64,000 bases of DNA from Natronosporangium sp035305625 (GCA_963809545.1 CAWEKD010000011.1:1-64000), one strand, 5' to 3'; counted from the first letter of the stretch, positions 24,491 through 34,021 are shown. Made by a program: numbers and translations. Notes: generated by a model from the sequence alone, not told the origin.

Positions 24491-26359
24491 TCACTCACTC
24501 GCTGCGCCTGGTTCCGCACCTAGCGTACGGAATTGCGTGTCGAGCTGATTCCACAGATCCTGGGCGGCGGCGGTCTTGGCCGCCGCCTTGGTGCTGCCGG
24601 AACCGGTGCCGAGGTAGGTCTGCCCGGTGGCCGGGCTGTGGGCGGTCACCGTACAGGTGTGCACCGGCTGATGCGCCGACCCCGCCGTGGTGAACGCCCA
24701 GTTCAGCTCGCGCAACTGCCCTGCTTGGGCCAACTCGTGGACGACCATCACCGGCGGGTGCCCGGGTGGGAACGTCCGTATCCGGGCCGCCCGCCCCACC
24801 GGCGCCGGGCCGGAGACATCCCCGGACGGATCCGGCAACCCGGCGAGCTCGGCCACCAACGCCAGCGCCGCCTGTTGCCGCGCCAGCCGTTTGGAGGGGG
24901 CGGCCCGGGGTGGGGAACGGTGCTCCCCCAACGCCGCGACGGCGGTGAACCGGGGCTGCTGGACCGTCCCGACCGCCTCCTCCTGCCAGCGCACCCCACC
25001 GCCGTACCGGCGCTGGGCGTGCAGGGTGAGCACGGTGAGGGCGTGGCCCGGCTCCGCGGCCAACCAGGCCAGCACCCGCCGCCGAAGCGGCTGCCAGCCC
25101 GCCTCGGCGCCCCGGCGCCGGGTCCCGGTGGCTCCCCCCGTGGCCGTCTCCGGCTGCTCAAACAGCAGGGTGGCCGCTTCCCGCGGCAGCAACTGCCCCG
25201 CCGCCAGTCGGCGCTCCACCTCCTCCGCCAAGGCCGGGCTGAACCGGCTCTCGGTGACCGCCAGCCGGAGCACCTTGCCGAAACTGTCGTCGTCCAGACT
25301 CCGGTAGTCCCGTTCCGCCAATTGCGCCCGCACCACCCGGTGCGCCGCCGAGCGCAGCGCCGCCGAGCGGCGCGCCCGTTGCCCCTCCTGCCGCAGATTG
25401 ACCGCGGCCGCCACCTCCTGCAGAGTCTCCACTTGGTACGGCACCGGCCGGCCCGCGGCGGCCGCGAGCAGGATCCGTTGGTTGACCAGATCCGGGTAGC
25501 GCCGTAACGGGCTGGTCACATGGGTGTATGCCGGCACGTTCAGGCCGAAGTGCCCGGCCACCCAGGGCTCGTACACCGCCGGCCGCAATCCGGTGGCCAG
25601 CTCGGCGGCCACCTCGGTCAGCCATTGGTCCACCGCGTCGTCGGCGGCGGTGGTGGCCAACCTCCGACTCAGCTCCTCTCGGCTGACCGAGCCGGCGCGG
25701 TGGTTACGGAACAACAGCGGGATTTTCCGCTGGGCGGCCCACGCCGCCGCTGCCTGATTCGCCGCGATCATCAACTCCTGCACGATCAGGTAGCCGGCGT
25801 TGCGCTCAGGCGCGTCCAGCCGCACGATCCGACCGTCCTCATCGGTGGCCCAGCCACGCGCCAGGTCGTACGCGGCCAGCGCGCCGGCCGCCCGCCGGCG
25901 ATCCAAAAGGGTGCGGGCCAACGCGTACGCGTCGCGGAGCATGGGGTGCAGTCGATGGTCGGGGTCCGTCACCGCGGTGGCCGCCTCCTCGTAGCTCACC
26001 GCTACCGGGTCGACCAGCCGCGCCTCGGTGACCTCGACCTCCTGTAGGCCTCCGTCCGGATCGACCGCCAGGCTGACGAGCAGGCTCGGGGACGGTTCCC
26101 CGGGGCGCAGCGCCGCCTCAGCCTCCTCAGCCGGAGCGAGCATCGGGACGGTGCGTTCCGGTAAGTACAGCGTGTGGCCCCGGCGGCACGCCGCCACGTC
26201 GGCTTCGCTCCCCAGCCGGACCACCCGCGCCACGTGGGCCACATGCACCCAGACTCGCCAGCCGGGGTGCGCTGGGGCCACCCAGATGGCATCGTCCCGG
26301 TCGACCGTACCCGGCCGGTCGATCATGACCGCGCTGGTCGGCCGCTCACCCCCATCCAC
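24491..26359 (-). CDS. RNB (RNase II-type) exonuclease with two C-terminal dsRNA-binding domains
   Basis: The 622-residue protein opens directly with an RNB catalytic domain: Asp14, Asp20, Asp22 and Asp23 in MIDRPGTVDRDDAIWV have the same spacing as the metal-binding Asp201/207/209/210 of E. coli RNase II. YTHVTSPLRRYPDLVNQRIL is the conserved Arg-containing segment. Cold-shock and S1 domains are absent. In their place residues about 440-515 and 548-610 look like two dsRBDs: APSKRLARQQAALALVAEL, and a fuller one from VHELAQAGQLRELNW to GSTKAAAKTAAAQDLWNQL. I know of no standard RNase II/R with this layout. A GTG start with GGAGG 10 bases upstream is supported by an in-frame stop about 45 bases further upstream. 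Confidence 0.85.
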   Translation of the reverse strand: MDGGERPTSAVMIDRPGTVDRDDAIWVAPAHPGWRVWVHVAHVARVVRLGSEADVAACRRGHTLYLPERTVPMLAPAEEAEAALRPGEPSPSLLVSLAVDPDGGLQEVEVTEARLVDPVAVSYEEAATAVTDPDHRLHPMLRDAYALARTLLDRRRAAGALAAYDLARGWATDEDGRIVRLDAPERNAGYLIVQELMIAANQAAAAWAAQRKIPLLFRNHRAGSVSREELSRRLATTAADDAVDQWLTEVAAELATGLRPAVYEPWVAGHFGLNVPAYTHVTSPLRRYPDLVNQRILLAAAAGRPVPYQVETLQEVAAAVNLRQEGQRARRSAALRSAAHRVVRAQLAERDYRSLDDDSFGKVLRLAVTESRFSPALAEEVERRLAAGQLLPREAATLLFEQPETATGGATGTRRRGAEAGWQPLRRRVLAWLAAEPGHALTVLTLHAQRRYGGGVRWQEEAVGTVQQPRFTAVAALGEHRSPPRAAPSKRLARQQAALALVAELAGLPDPSGDVSGPAPVGRAARIRTFPPGHPPVMVVHELAQAGQLRELNWAFTTAGSAHQPVHTCTVTAHSPATGQTYLGTGSGSTKAAAKTAAAQDLWNQLDTQFRTLGAEPGAASE

Positions 26360-26540
26360 CGCCTTGTATCCTCCCGATCGCCTGCCGGTCGAGAACGGAG
26401 CTTAACGCGAGATGGCAGCACGCCGAATGCGCCGTAATGTGTGGACTTAACATCTCACCTCTCCCGTCCGCTCCCGGCGTCCGCGATACCGTCGAAGCGC
26501 CAGTTGACGGTGGGTCACGGCAAGGAGGTCGCTGCGCACG

Positions 26541-27668
26541 ATGCGGGTCCTGGTGGTCACCACGCCGCTACTCGAATACGCCTACCCTCTGGTGCCGTTA
26601 GCTCTGGAGCTCCGCACCGCCGGCCATCAGGTTCTGGTCGCCACCGCGGGCGAGGCGCTGCGGGTGGCCGACTCGGGCCTGCCAGTGGCCGATGTGGCCC
26701 GACGGTTCGACCCGGGCCGGCTACGGCGCCGGATCGCGCTCCGCAATCCCCTCCTGCAGTGGCGGGAACGGACCAGATGGGCTGACCCACGCGGCGTAGT
26801 AACGATATTCGGCGAAATCAATGACGAGCTCGCCGACGGAGTGGTGACACTGGCGGACGACTGGCGCCCCGACCTGGTGCTGCATGACGCGCTCGCTCCG
26901 GTGGGAGCGTTGGCCGCGGCGCGACGTCGGGTACCGGCGGTACTGTGCGACCCCACGTTCTACGACGGGCAGCGGCTGAGTTTCGCCACCACCGGCCACC
27001 TCAGCTACGCCTGCGGGCGGCACGGGATCACCACCCCGGCCCCACCCAGCGCGGTGATCCGGCTGGCCCCGCCCAGCATGGTCGGGGAGCGCCCGGGCTG
27101 GCGTATGCGGTACGTGCCGTACGACGGTGGCCTGGCCGGGGTGGACTGGCGAGACGAGCCCGCGGTCCGGCCCCGGATCGTGGTGATCGGTGGGCATCCC
27201 GCCGGGCCGGAGCCGGCGCTGACCCGACGGGTGTTGCGGGCGGCCCGACGGGTAGAGACGGCGGAATTCCTGCTGGTCCGTCCGGATCTGCCGATCGGTC
27301 CTCCCCTACCGGAGCACATTCGGACGGTGGAGTGGACGCCGCTGACCCGATTGCTGACCACCGCCGCCGCGGTGGTGCACCACGGGGCCGCGGCCACCGT
27401 GCTCACCGCACTGGTACACGGCGTACCGCAACTGGTGGTTCCTGATACCGCCACCCGTCGCCACAACGCTGATCTGGTCTACCGGCGCGGGGTCGGGCTG
27501 GTCGCCGCGCGCGGGGAGATCTCCCCCGCGCTGCTGCAGCGGCTGGTTGACCAGGCGTCGTTCACCGCCGCGGCCGCCGAGGTGCGGGTGGAGTTGGCCA
27601 CCGCCCCCTCCCCGGCGGAGATCGCCGCCAAATTGACCGACCTGGTGGCTACCAGCGGACAGGTGTGA
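26541..27668 (+). CDS. UGT-type (GT1) glycosyltransferase
   Basis: The 375-residue protein has the GT-B fold of macrolide-type and rhamnosyl-type glycosyltransferases. The N-terminal MRVLVVTTPLLEYAYPLVPLALEL is the acceptor-domain start, and the C-terminal donor motif is VVHHGAAATVLTALVHGVPQLVVPD near residues 277-301, where the family has HHGGxGT. A good AAGGAGG lies 12 bases before the ATG. It transfers a sugar from a nucleotide donor to an unknown small molecule; no other sugar or antibiotic genes are nearby. It is divergent from the RNB nuclease. Confidence 0.85.
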   Translation: MRVLVVTTPLLEYAYPLVPLALELRTAGHQVLVATAGEALRVADSGLPVADVARRFDPGRLRRRIALRNPLLQWRERTRWADPRGVVTIFGEINDELADGVVTLADDWRPDLVLHDALAPVGALAAARRRVPAVLCDPTFYDGQRLSFATTGHLSYACGRHGITTPAPPSAVIRLAPPSMVGERPGWRMRYVPYDGGLAGVDWRDEPAVRPRIVVIGGHPAGPEPALTRRVLRAARRVETAEFLLVRPDLPIGPPLPEHIRTVEWTPLTRLLTTAAAVVHHGAAATVLTALVHGVPQLVVPDTATRRHNADLVYRRGVGLVAARGEISPALLQRLVDQASFTAAAAEVRVELATAPSPAEIAAKLTDLVATSGQV

Positions 27669-27723
27669 TGGCTAGCTGGCTCGGGTACCTCACGGTCGGC
27701 GGCACGACCACGAGGAGGCCGAG

Positions 27724-28143
27724 ATGCAGCACGACAAACTGATAGGCCAGGTGCAGGCCCGGGCCAAGCTTCCCAGCCGTGGTGAGGCCGAGCGGACGGT
27801 CCGCGCGACGCTAGAGACCCTCGGGGAGCGGCTACCGGAAGGGCTGGCCGACAACCTGGCGTCGGTGCTGCCCCGGGAGATCGGGGAACATCTGCGCCGG
27901 ACCGAAGTGATGGGCGGTATCGGCACCGGTGAGCGGTTTGATCGACACGAGTTCATCGCCCGCGTATCTGAGCGGAGTGGCGCTGATCCGCAGGAAGCGG
28001 CGTACCAGGCCCGGGTGGTGTTCGAGGTGCTGGAAGAAGCCTCTAGCGGTGGCCTGATGGATCGGGTGCGGGATGCGCTGCCGCCTGACCTACGGGAGTT
28101 GGCGCTCGCCGGCAGCACGGGCGACATGCACACCCACAGCTGA
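27724..28143 (+). CDS. DUF2267 family protein
   Basis: The 139-residue helical protein matches DUF2267: an N-terminal half with LPSRGEAERTVRATLETLGERLPEGLADNLASVLP and a second repeat around HEFIARVSERSGADPQEAAYQARVVFEVL. The two halves look like a duplicated helical unit. Its function is unknown; the family is common in actinobacteria and proteobacteria. A strong GAGGAGG precedes the ATG. A terminator follows. Confidence 0.88.
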   Translation: MQHDKLIGQVQARAKLPSRGEAERTVRATLETLGERLPEGLADNLASVLPREIGEHLRRTEVMGGIGTGERFDRHEFIARVSERSGADPQEAAYQARVVFEVLEEASSGGLMDRVRDALPPDLRELALAGSTGDMHTHS

Positions 28144-28160
28144 CAGTTCATCCGTCCGCT

Positions 28161-28183
28161 GGCCCCGGGTAGACCCCGGGGCC
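28161..28183 (+). terminator. Hairpin after DUF2267 gene
   Basis: GGCCCCGGG (28161-28169) pairs with CCCGGGGCC (28175-28183) around a 5-base loop, 18 bp after the stop. The remaining gap to 28459 holds an AT-richer stretch (28270-28300, with TAATAT) that may be the promoter of the next gene; no gene is seen in it. Confidence 0.65.
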
Positions 28184-28459
28184 GCCACCGCTTTCCGCAT
28201 CGCCTGCCCGCTCGGCGCTTCCGCTCACGGTGGCGCGCGGGCAAGTCACCGGCCGAAACGACCCCAGGCTTAACAATAGGACTAATATGGACAAATAACC
28301 CAGCACATCGGGGAGCCGCTACCGTACGTGCCCCAGAATCGGCACGCCGGGTTAGGCGGCTAACACATTAGATTGCCAGGGTCGGGTATTTTGCCACAGG
28401 CGCCACAATCGGCGCATGCACGGCGCCTCGCCCCCTCAGTCGTCAAAGGAGAACCCCCG

Positions 28460-29284
28460 ATGAGCTGGAAATTCAACCCGCCACCGGGGTGGCCACAGCA
28501 GCCGGAGGGCTGGGTGCCACCGCCGGGGTGGGCCCCGGATCCAAGCTGGCCTCCGGCCCCACCCGGGTGGCAGTTCTGGCTGCCCGCTGATCAACCTACT
28601 GGTGATTCCGCACCGGCGGACAAGCCGGCGGCGAGCGGCTCAGCGCCGGCCCCGGTAGGGGCCGTGGCGGGGGCTGGCGGCGGGCCGGCCGGCGCCGCGA
28701 GCACGGGAGTCGGGACGGCGACCTCGGACCAGGTACCGACCTCCGGGCAACCGGCGACCGGGCAGCCGGTGACCGGGCAGCCCGCGAGCGGACAGCCGGC
28801 CCCCGGACAGTTCATTCCCGGACAGTCGCCCACCGGGCACGCCCCCGCCGGTACCGGGCACGCTCCGGCTGGACAGTTCCCCACCGGACCGGCCGCGACC
28901 CCCGCCACCACCGGGGCCGCGGCACCGGGCGCCCCTGGATTCGGCGGTCCCGGTGTCGGGCAGCCGCCATCCGGCACCCCGCACTTCGGCAGCCCGGGCC
29001 CCGAGGCGATGTCCCCCGCCGCCGTCGGGGCCGGCAACTGGGGTGGCCAACCGGCTTGGGGACCGGCCGCCCCGGGTGCGTCTCCGAGCACCTCCACCTC
29101 GGCGCCGTGGTTCCGCCGCTGGTGGACGTACCTGGTACTAGCGCTGATGCTGCTGCTCGGCATCGGCATCGGTTTCGGCCTCGGCCGGCTGATCGCGAAC
29201 ACCGACGATGGCGAGTCCAGCGCCGCCCCCATGCCCCACCAGATCACCCTGCTTGACGACGTCGTCGGCGACGCCGACTGCTAG
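28460..29284 (+). CDS. Pro/Trp-rich single-pass membrane protein, paralogue of the next gene
   Basis: The 274-residue protein begins MSWKFNPPPGWPQQPEGW and repeats a PPPGWxPDPSWPPAPPGW motif, a tryptophan/proline module resembling DUF2510-like N-termini. A long disordered region follows with degenerate GQPxxG repeats (about residues 95-150), then one transmembrane helix (about 221-245) and a short acidic tail. The N-terminal module is presumably cytoplasmic. The function is unknown. An AAAGGAG site precedes the ATG. It is followed 18 bp later by a paralogue with the same first codons, so the two are probably an operon. Confidence 0.75.
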   Translation: MSWKFNPPPGWPQQPEGWVPPPGWAPDPSWPPAPPGWQFWLPADQPTGDSAPADKPAASGSAPAPVGAVAGAGGGPAGAASTGVGTATSDQVPTSGQPATGQPVTGQPASGQPAPGQFIPGQSPTGHAPAGTGHAPAGQFPTGPAATPATTGAAAPGAPGFGGPGVGQPPSGTPHFGSPGPEAMSPAAVGAGNWGGQPAWGPAAPGASPSTSTSAPWFRRWWTYLVLALMLLLGIGIGFGLGRLIANTDDGESSAAPMPHQITLLDDVVGDADC

Positions 29285-29302
29285 CCCGAAAGGCATCCCC
29301 CC

Positions 29303-30610
29303 ATGAGCTGGAAATTCAACCCCCCGCCCGGGTGGCCATCACAGCCTGAGGGCTGGCAGCCACCACCCGGTTGGACGCCGGATCCCAGCTGGCCCCCGGC
29401 CCCGCCCGGGTGGCAGTTCTGGGTTCCGGCAGAGTCCACGTCGCCGGCGAGCGGCGCCCCCACCAGCCCCTCCGGCGCACCCCAGGGCCAAAGCGGTGCC
29501 CCTGCCGGTAACCCCCAAGGCCAAAGCGGTGCCCCTGCCGGTGATCCCCAGGGCCAAAGTGGTGCTCCGACCGGCTCCCCTGCGAGTGGACCATCCAATC
29601 TGCACGAAGAACCCACCGTGGTCACCGGTCTCCCGCCGGCTGGCGGCGGCCCCGGTCCCGCGCCGACCTCGCCGCCGTTCGCCACCCCGCCGAGCGGCGG
29701 CTTCGGTACCCCGCCGACCAGCGGACCGGGCAGCGCCCCCATCAGCGGCCCCGGTAGCCCGGGTGGGCCCGCGGGCTGGCCCCCGGCGCCGGCCCCGGCG
29801 AGCGGCCCGCCGCTGCTCCACCGGTGGTGGGTGTTCGCGGTGGCGGCGGTGGCGCTCCTCCTGGTCGGCTGTGTCGTCGGCACCGGAGTGGGGGTGCTGA
29901 CCGCCCCCGACGACCAGTCGAGCCCGTCGAACGCGGCTCCGCAGTCTCCGCCGAGCTCAGATACGCGCCCCCCGGCGCAGTCGGGGTCGGACGAGCGCAA
30001 CATGGGCTCCGGCGAACTGGCGGTGGGGCAGGAACGCACCGGAACCGGTCCCGCACTGGTCACCCTCCAGCTACCAACGGACTCCTTCCACATGATCACC
30101 TTTACGTTCCGGGGCGAAGGCACCTTCAACGCCCGGTTACTCGATGGCGACGGCTCCGCGATCATGTCGGTCTACGAGTTCGGGGACTTCATCCGCACTC
30201 CCTACACCGCCACCCGCCTGGTGGAGCTGGCCGCCCTCGGCACCCTGACGCCGGCGGCCGTGGAGGTGGTGGAGAGCGACGGCGAGTGGAGCATCCTGCT
30301 GCAGGACATCCAGGAGGCGCCGGTGTGGCCGGACGTGACCAGCGGCACCGGCACCGGGGTGTTGCGGATCGACCCCGACGCGATTGACGAGCCGACCGTG
30401 CTGGAAGCCGTCTATGACGAGGGGTCGTACCAGTACGACGACAACTTCATCGTGTGGGCGCACACCCCACGGGAGTTCGGCTCCGTCCTGCTGTACAACG
30501 AAATCGGCGACTACTCCGGCCCCTCCCAACAGGAACTGCCGCCGGACGCGTTCGTCATGGAGATCACGGCCTACTGGAACGGGGACTGGACCATCACCCC
30601 CAAGGACTGA
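29303..30610 (+). CDS. Pro/Trp-rich membrane protein with extracytoplasmic domain
   Basis: The 435-residue protein starts with the same MSWKFNPPPGWP module as its neighbour, then a low-complexity linker containing three 11-residue repeats of the type GQSGAPAGNPQ (about residues 62-94), one transmembrane helix (about 178-200) and an outer domain of about 200 residues with beta-rich, aspartate-rich sequence. That domain resembles no family I recognise with certainty. The paired paralogues suggest a two-subunit membrane complex or duplicated sensor; this is inference. A very strong hairpin terminator follows. Confidence 0.75.
   Translation: MSWKFNPPPGWPSQPEGWQPPPGWTPDPSWPPAPPGWQFWVPAESTSPASGAPTSPSGAPQGQSGAPAGNPQGQSGAPAGDPQGQSGAPTGSPASGPSNLHEEPTVVTGLPPAGGGPGPAPTSPPFATPPSGGFGTPPTSGPGSAPISGPGSPGGPAGWPPAPAPASGPPLLHRWWVFAVAAVALLLVGCVVGTGVGVLTAPDDQSSPSNAAPQSPPSSDTRPPAQSGSDERNMGSGELAVGQERTGTGPALVTLQLPTDSFHMITFTFRGEGTFNARLLDGDGSAIMSVYEFGDFIRTPYTATRLVELAALGTLTPAAVEVVESDGEWSILLQDIQEAPVWPDVTSGTGTGVLRIDPDAIDEPTVLEAVYDEGSYQYDDNFIVWAHTPREFGSVLLYNEIGDYSGPSQQELPPDAFVMEITAYWNGDWTITPKD
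29485..29583 (+). repeat. Three tandem 33-bp coding repeats
   Basis: Three imperfect 33-bp units encode the repeated GQSGAPAG segment in the linker of the membrane protein. In-frame repeats of this kind can change in number without breaking the gene. Boundaries are approximate. Confidence 0.7.
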
Positions 30611-30623
30611 GGGCCTTATGGCC

Positions 30624-30656
30624 GGCGCCCACCCCGGGTTACCCGGGGTGGGCGCC
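30624..30656. terminator. Strong bidirectional hairpin between convergent genes
   Basis: GGCGCCCACCCCGGGT (30624-30639) is perfectly complementary to 30641-30656. It separates the membrane-protein gene (plus) from the M3 peptidase gene (minus) and can serve both. Confidence 0.8.
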
Positions 30657-30672
30657 GTCGTCTCACCGGTGC

Positions 30673-32739
30673 TCAGGCCGCCGATCCGGTCAGCCCCCGA
30701 CGGATCAGCAGCGGCTCGATCTGCGGGTCCCGACCACGGAACTCCCGGAACGCCGCCATCGGATCAGTGCTGTATCCGCGGGACAGCAGCGTCCGCCGGA
30801 ACCAGTCCCCGTTCTTGCGGGTCAGGCCACCGTTCTCCTTGAACCACTCCACTGTGTCCGCGTCCAGCACCTCGCTCCAGATGTAGGAGTAGTAACCGGC
30901 GCTGTACCCCTCAGTGGCGAACACGTGGGCGAAGTAGGTGCTGCGGTACCGGGGCGGCACCTCCGGCACCGCCACGCGCGCCGCGGCCAGCGCCTCCGCT
31001 TCGAACGCCAGCACGTCCGTGACCTCCTGCGCCTCCTTCGGCGACAGCCGGTGCCAGGCCAGGTCCAGCAACGCGGCGGCGAGGTACTCCGTGGTGCCGA
31101 ACCCGGTGTTGAACTTCTCCGCCTGCCGTAGCCGCTCGATCACCTCTTCCGGCAACGGCTGGTCGGTCTGGTAGTGCCGGGCATAGTTGGCCACCACTTC
31201 CGGCCACAGCATCCACATCTCGTTGACCTGAGAGGGGTACTCCACGAAGTCCCGCGGCACACTCGTACCGGCGAACCGGGGGTAGCGCACATCCGAGAAC
31301 AGCGAGTGCAGCGCGTGCCCGAATTCGTGGAACAGGGTGCGCACCTCGTCCACGGTGAGCAGCGCCGGCTCGCCGGCCGGGGGCCGGTTCAGGTTCATGT
31401 TCACGACCGCCACCGGCCGGGTCCCCAGCAGGTGCGACTGCGCCACGAACGTGCTCTGCCAAGCGCCGCCCCGCTTGGAGTCGCGGGTGAAGAAGTCCGC
31501 GAGGAACAGCCCCAGCGCCGATCCGTCCGCGTCGAACACCTCGAACACCCGCACCTGTGGGTGGTACGTGGGCAGGTCGGTGCGCTCAGTGAACCGCAAC
31601 CCGTACAACTGCTCGGCGGCGAAGAACACTCCGTCACGCAGCACCCGGTCCAGCCAGAAGTAGGGCCGCAGCGCGTCCGAGTCCACGTCGTAGCGTTGCC
31701 GGCGCACCCGCTCGGCGTAGTAGGACCAGTCCCACGGCTGCGGAGAGAAGTCGTGCCCGTCCGCGGCGATCATCTCCCGCAGCGCCGCCAGTTCGGTACC
31801 CACGTTGGCCACCGCCGCCGGTACCAGTTGTCCGAGCATCTGCTCCACCGCTTCCAGGGTGCCGGCGGTGCCGTCCGCGATCCGGTACGCGGCGTGGTGC
31901 GGGTACCCCAACAGCGCGGCCCGTTCCGCCCGCAAGGCGACGATCTGGCGGATCAGCTCCCGGGTGTCGTGCGCGTTCCCCCGTGCCCCCCGGCTGATCG
32001 CCGCCCGGTGAATCTCCTCCCGCAACGCCCGATCGTGCAGGCTGGCCAGCGCCGGCTGGTCGGTGGGCAGGATCAGGGTCAGGACGTGGCCGTCGACTCC
32101 CCGCTCCCGCGCCGCCTCGGCCGCGGCCGCCACCGCGTCCGGGGACAGCCCCGCCAACCGGTCCGGGTCATCCACCTTGATGGCGAGGTCATTGGTGTCA
32201 TGGCGGAGATAGTTGTCGAACTTGGCCAGCAGCTCCGACAGCTGCTGGTTGAGTTCCCGCAGCCGTTGCTGGTCCGCGGCCGGCAGCAGCGCGCCGGCCC
32301 GTACGAAGTCGGTGTGGTAGCGCTCGAGCAGCCAGGCGGACTCGGGGTCCAGGTCGAGCTGGTCCCGCTGCTCGTACAGGTGGTGCACCCGCCGGTACAG
32401 CCGGGCGTCCAGGTAGATGGCGTCCCGGTGGGCGGCCAGCCGGGGCGCCATCTTCTCTTCCAGCTGCTGCAGCACCGGGTTGGTGTGCGCGGCGGTCAGG
32501 TTGTGGAACACCTGGCTTACTCGTCGCAGAGCCTCCCCCGAGCGTTCCAGTGCCACCAGGGTGTTGTCGAACGTCGGGACCGCCGAATCAGTAGCGATCG
32601 CCTCGATCTCGGCCCGGTGCGCGGCTAGCGCCTGTTCGAACGCGGGCTCGAAGTGTTCGTCCCGGATCTGGTCGAATGGTGGCAGCTGGTACGGCAGCTC
32701 ACTAGGCCGCAGCAACGGGTTGTCAGCAGTCGATGTCAT
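30673..32739 (-). CDS. M3 family metallopeptidase (Dcp/oligopeptidase A type)
   Basis: The 688-residue zinc peptidase has the HEXXH motif as FHEFGHALHSLFSD near residue 468 and the family's third ligand region EYPSQVNEMWMLWPEVV. It is a mostly helical cytoplasmic enzyme that trims short peptides; similarity is closest to peptidyl-dipeptidase Dcp. The ATG at 32739 follows GAGGAG at a good distance. Length is typical and no signal peptide is present. Confidence 0.93.
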   Translation of the reverse strand: MTSTADNPLLRPSELPYQLPPFDQIRDEHFEPAFEQALAAHRAEIEAIATDSAVPTFDNTLVALERSGEALRRVSQVFHNLTAAHTNPVLQQLEEKMAPRLAAHRDAIYLDARLYRRVHHLYEQRDQLDLDPESAWLLERYHTDFVRAGALLPAADQQRLRELNQQLSELLAKFDNYLRHDTNDLAIKVDDPDRLAGLSPDAVAAAAEAARERGVDGHVLTLILPTDQPALASLHDRALREEIHRAAISRGARGNAHDTRELIRQIVALRAERAALLGYPHHAAYRIADGTAGTLEAVEQMLGQLVPAAVANVGTELAALREMIAADGHDFSPQPWDWSYYAERVRRQRYDVDSDALRPYFWLDRVLRDGVFFAAEQLYGLRFTERTDLPTYHPQVRVFEVFDADGSALGLFLADFFTRDSKRGGAWQSTFVAQSHLLGTRPVAVVNMNLNRPPAGEPALLTVDEVRTLFHEFGHALHSLFSDVRYPRFAGTSVPRDFVEYPSQVNEMWMLWPEVVANYARHYQTDQPLPEEVIERLRQAEKFNTGFGTTEYLAAALLDLAWHRLSPKEAQEVTDVLAFEAEALAAARVAVPEVPPRYRSTYFAHVFATEGYSAGYYSYIWSEVLDADTVEWFKENGGLTRKNGDWFRRTLLSRGYSTDPMAAFREFRGRDPQIEPLLIRRGLTGSAA

Positions 32740-32971
32740 CTCGAGTCTCCTCGATGCGTCAGGGAGGATGCATTGATGGCCATGTGGCGGAACGGCCCGG
32801 CTGTCCGGCCAGCATAACGGCGCGCCGAACGGGTTGCGCAGCCTTGGTCAGCGGCCATTCGATAACAGTTCGCACGCCCGCGGCCCGCTCCCCGATCACG
32901 GCAGCCGGGCGGCGGTCGGTTGATAGCCTGAGGCCAGCGACCGGCTGGGGAGTGGGGGCGGATCGCAGATT

Positions 32972-33949
32972 ATGAGCGCGACACAGCTGCGGTTGTCGTC
33001 GGTGGCGGTGCCGACCAGTCTCGTTGCCCATCCGATGGCGACGCTGCTGTCGCTACTCGCCGATGGGGTAGGTATCCGCCCGCAGGGCATGCCACCACAG
33101 TGGCGACAGACCGTGCGCTCCTGGCTACCAACCGGCACCCGCCAGTTGGTGGCGCCGATGTTCCACCCCGCTAGCGCCAGTTTTCCCGACTCGCTGGCGG
33201 CGGCGGGGGTCGGGTTCGGGCGGCCGGCGGAGGAGCAGATCGAGTGCATCGCGGACACCGCGGCGGAAACCCTCCTCGCCGAGCTGGAGGCGGACTACCA
33301 CGGCCAGATTCCACCCCAGTGGCGGCCGGTGGCGGCCGCGCCGAAACGCTGGTTGGACCGGTACGTGTCGGTGCTGCGTAGCTTGTGGGCGGAATTCCAG
33401 CCGATGTGGCGCCGGGCTGAGCCCTGGTTCCAGCGGGAGGCGGAACGGATCGGGAGCGCGGTGGTCACCGGCGCGCTGCCGACCGTGTTGACCCGGCTCA
33501 ACCCGCGGTGGCGGTACGTCGACGGCGTGCTCTTCTTGCCGGACCTGCAACCGACCGTGTTCGAGCAGCAGGGCCGCCCGCTGGCGCTGGTGCCGCTGGT
33601 GTCCGGGCTCAGCGCATCGGTGTTCAACGTGGAGTCTCCGGACCGGATCTGGATCGGCTATCCGCTACCAGGGTTGGGGCGGCTGTGGTCGGATGAGCCC
33701 GCCCCGCCCAAGCCGGATGATCCGCTGGTGCTGCTGCTGGGCACGGCCCGGGCCGCCATCCTGCGGGGGCTGCTCCATCCTGCGCCCATGAGTGAGGTGG
33801 CACGGTTGGCCGGGTGCTCCCCTGCCACCGCCACCTACCACTGCGGACAGATGGAGGCCGCCGGGCTGGTCACCCGGCAGCGAATCGGCAACCAGGTCCA
33901 GGTGCGGCGCACCACCCGGGGCGAGGCTCTGCTCGATCTGCTGTCCTGA
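32972..33949 (+). CDS. Winged-helix (ArsR-like) transcriptional regulator, DUF5937-type
   Basis: The 325-residue protein has a C-terminal ArsR-like winged helix (about residues 258-325; ILRGLLHPAPMSEVARLAGCSPATATYHCGQMEAAGLV) behind a long N-terminal region of the DUF5937 type that is common in Streptomyces and relatives. The N-terminal part presumably senses a ligand. It is divergent from the M3 peptidase gene across 232 bp, so mutual regulation is possible. The start at 32972 is the first ATG and has only a weak ribosome site. Confidence 0.82.
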   Translation: MSATQLRLSSVAVPTSLVAHPMATLLSLLADGVGIRPQGMPPQWRQTVRSWLPTGTRQLVAPMFHPASASFPDSLAAAGVGFGRPAEEQIECIADTAAETLLAELEADYHGQIPPQWRPVAAAPKRWLDRYVSVLRSLWAEFQPMWRRAEPWFQREAERIGSAVVTGALPTVLTRLNPRWRYVDGVLFLPDLQPTVFEQQGRPLALVPLVSGLSASVFNVESPDRIWIGYPLPGLGRLWSDEPAPPKPDDPLVLLLGTARAAILRGLLHPAPMSEVARLAGCSPATATYHCGQMEAAGLVTRQRIGNQVQVRRTTRGEALLDLLS

Positions 33950-34021
33950 CCGGGCACCGCGGCTCGTCCCTCACCGCCGCGCCCTGGCCGGGGAGATCTC
34001 GGCGGCATCGCCACCTACACC

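Noticed and set aside
28740..28890. Possible CRISPR or minisatellite array in the membrane-protein gene
   Set aside because: The repeats are short, degenerate, in frame and encode GQPxxG linker units; no spacers and no cas genes.
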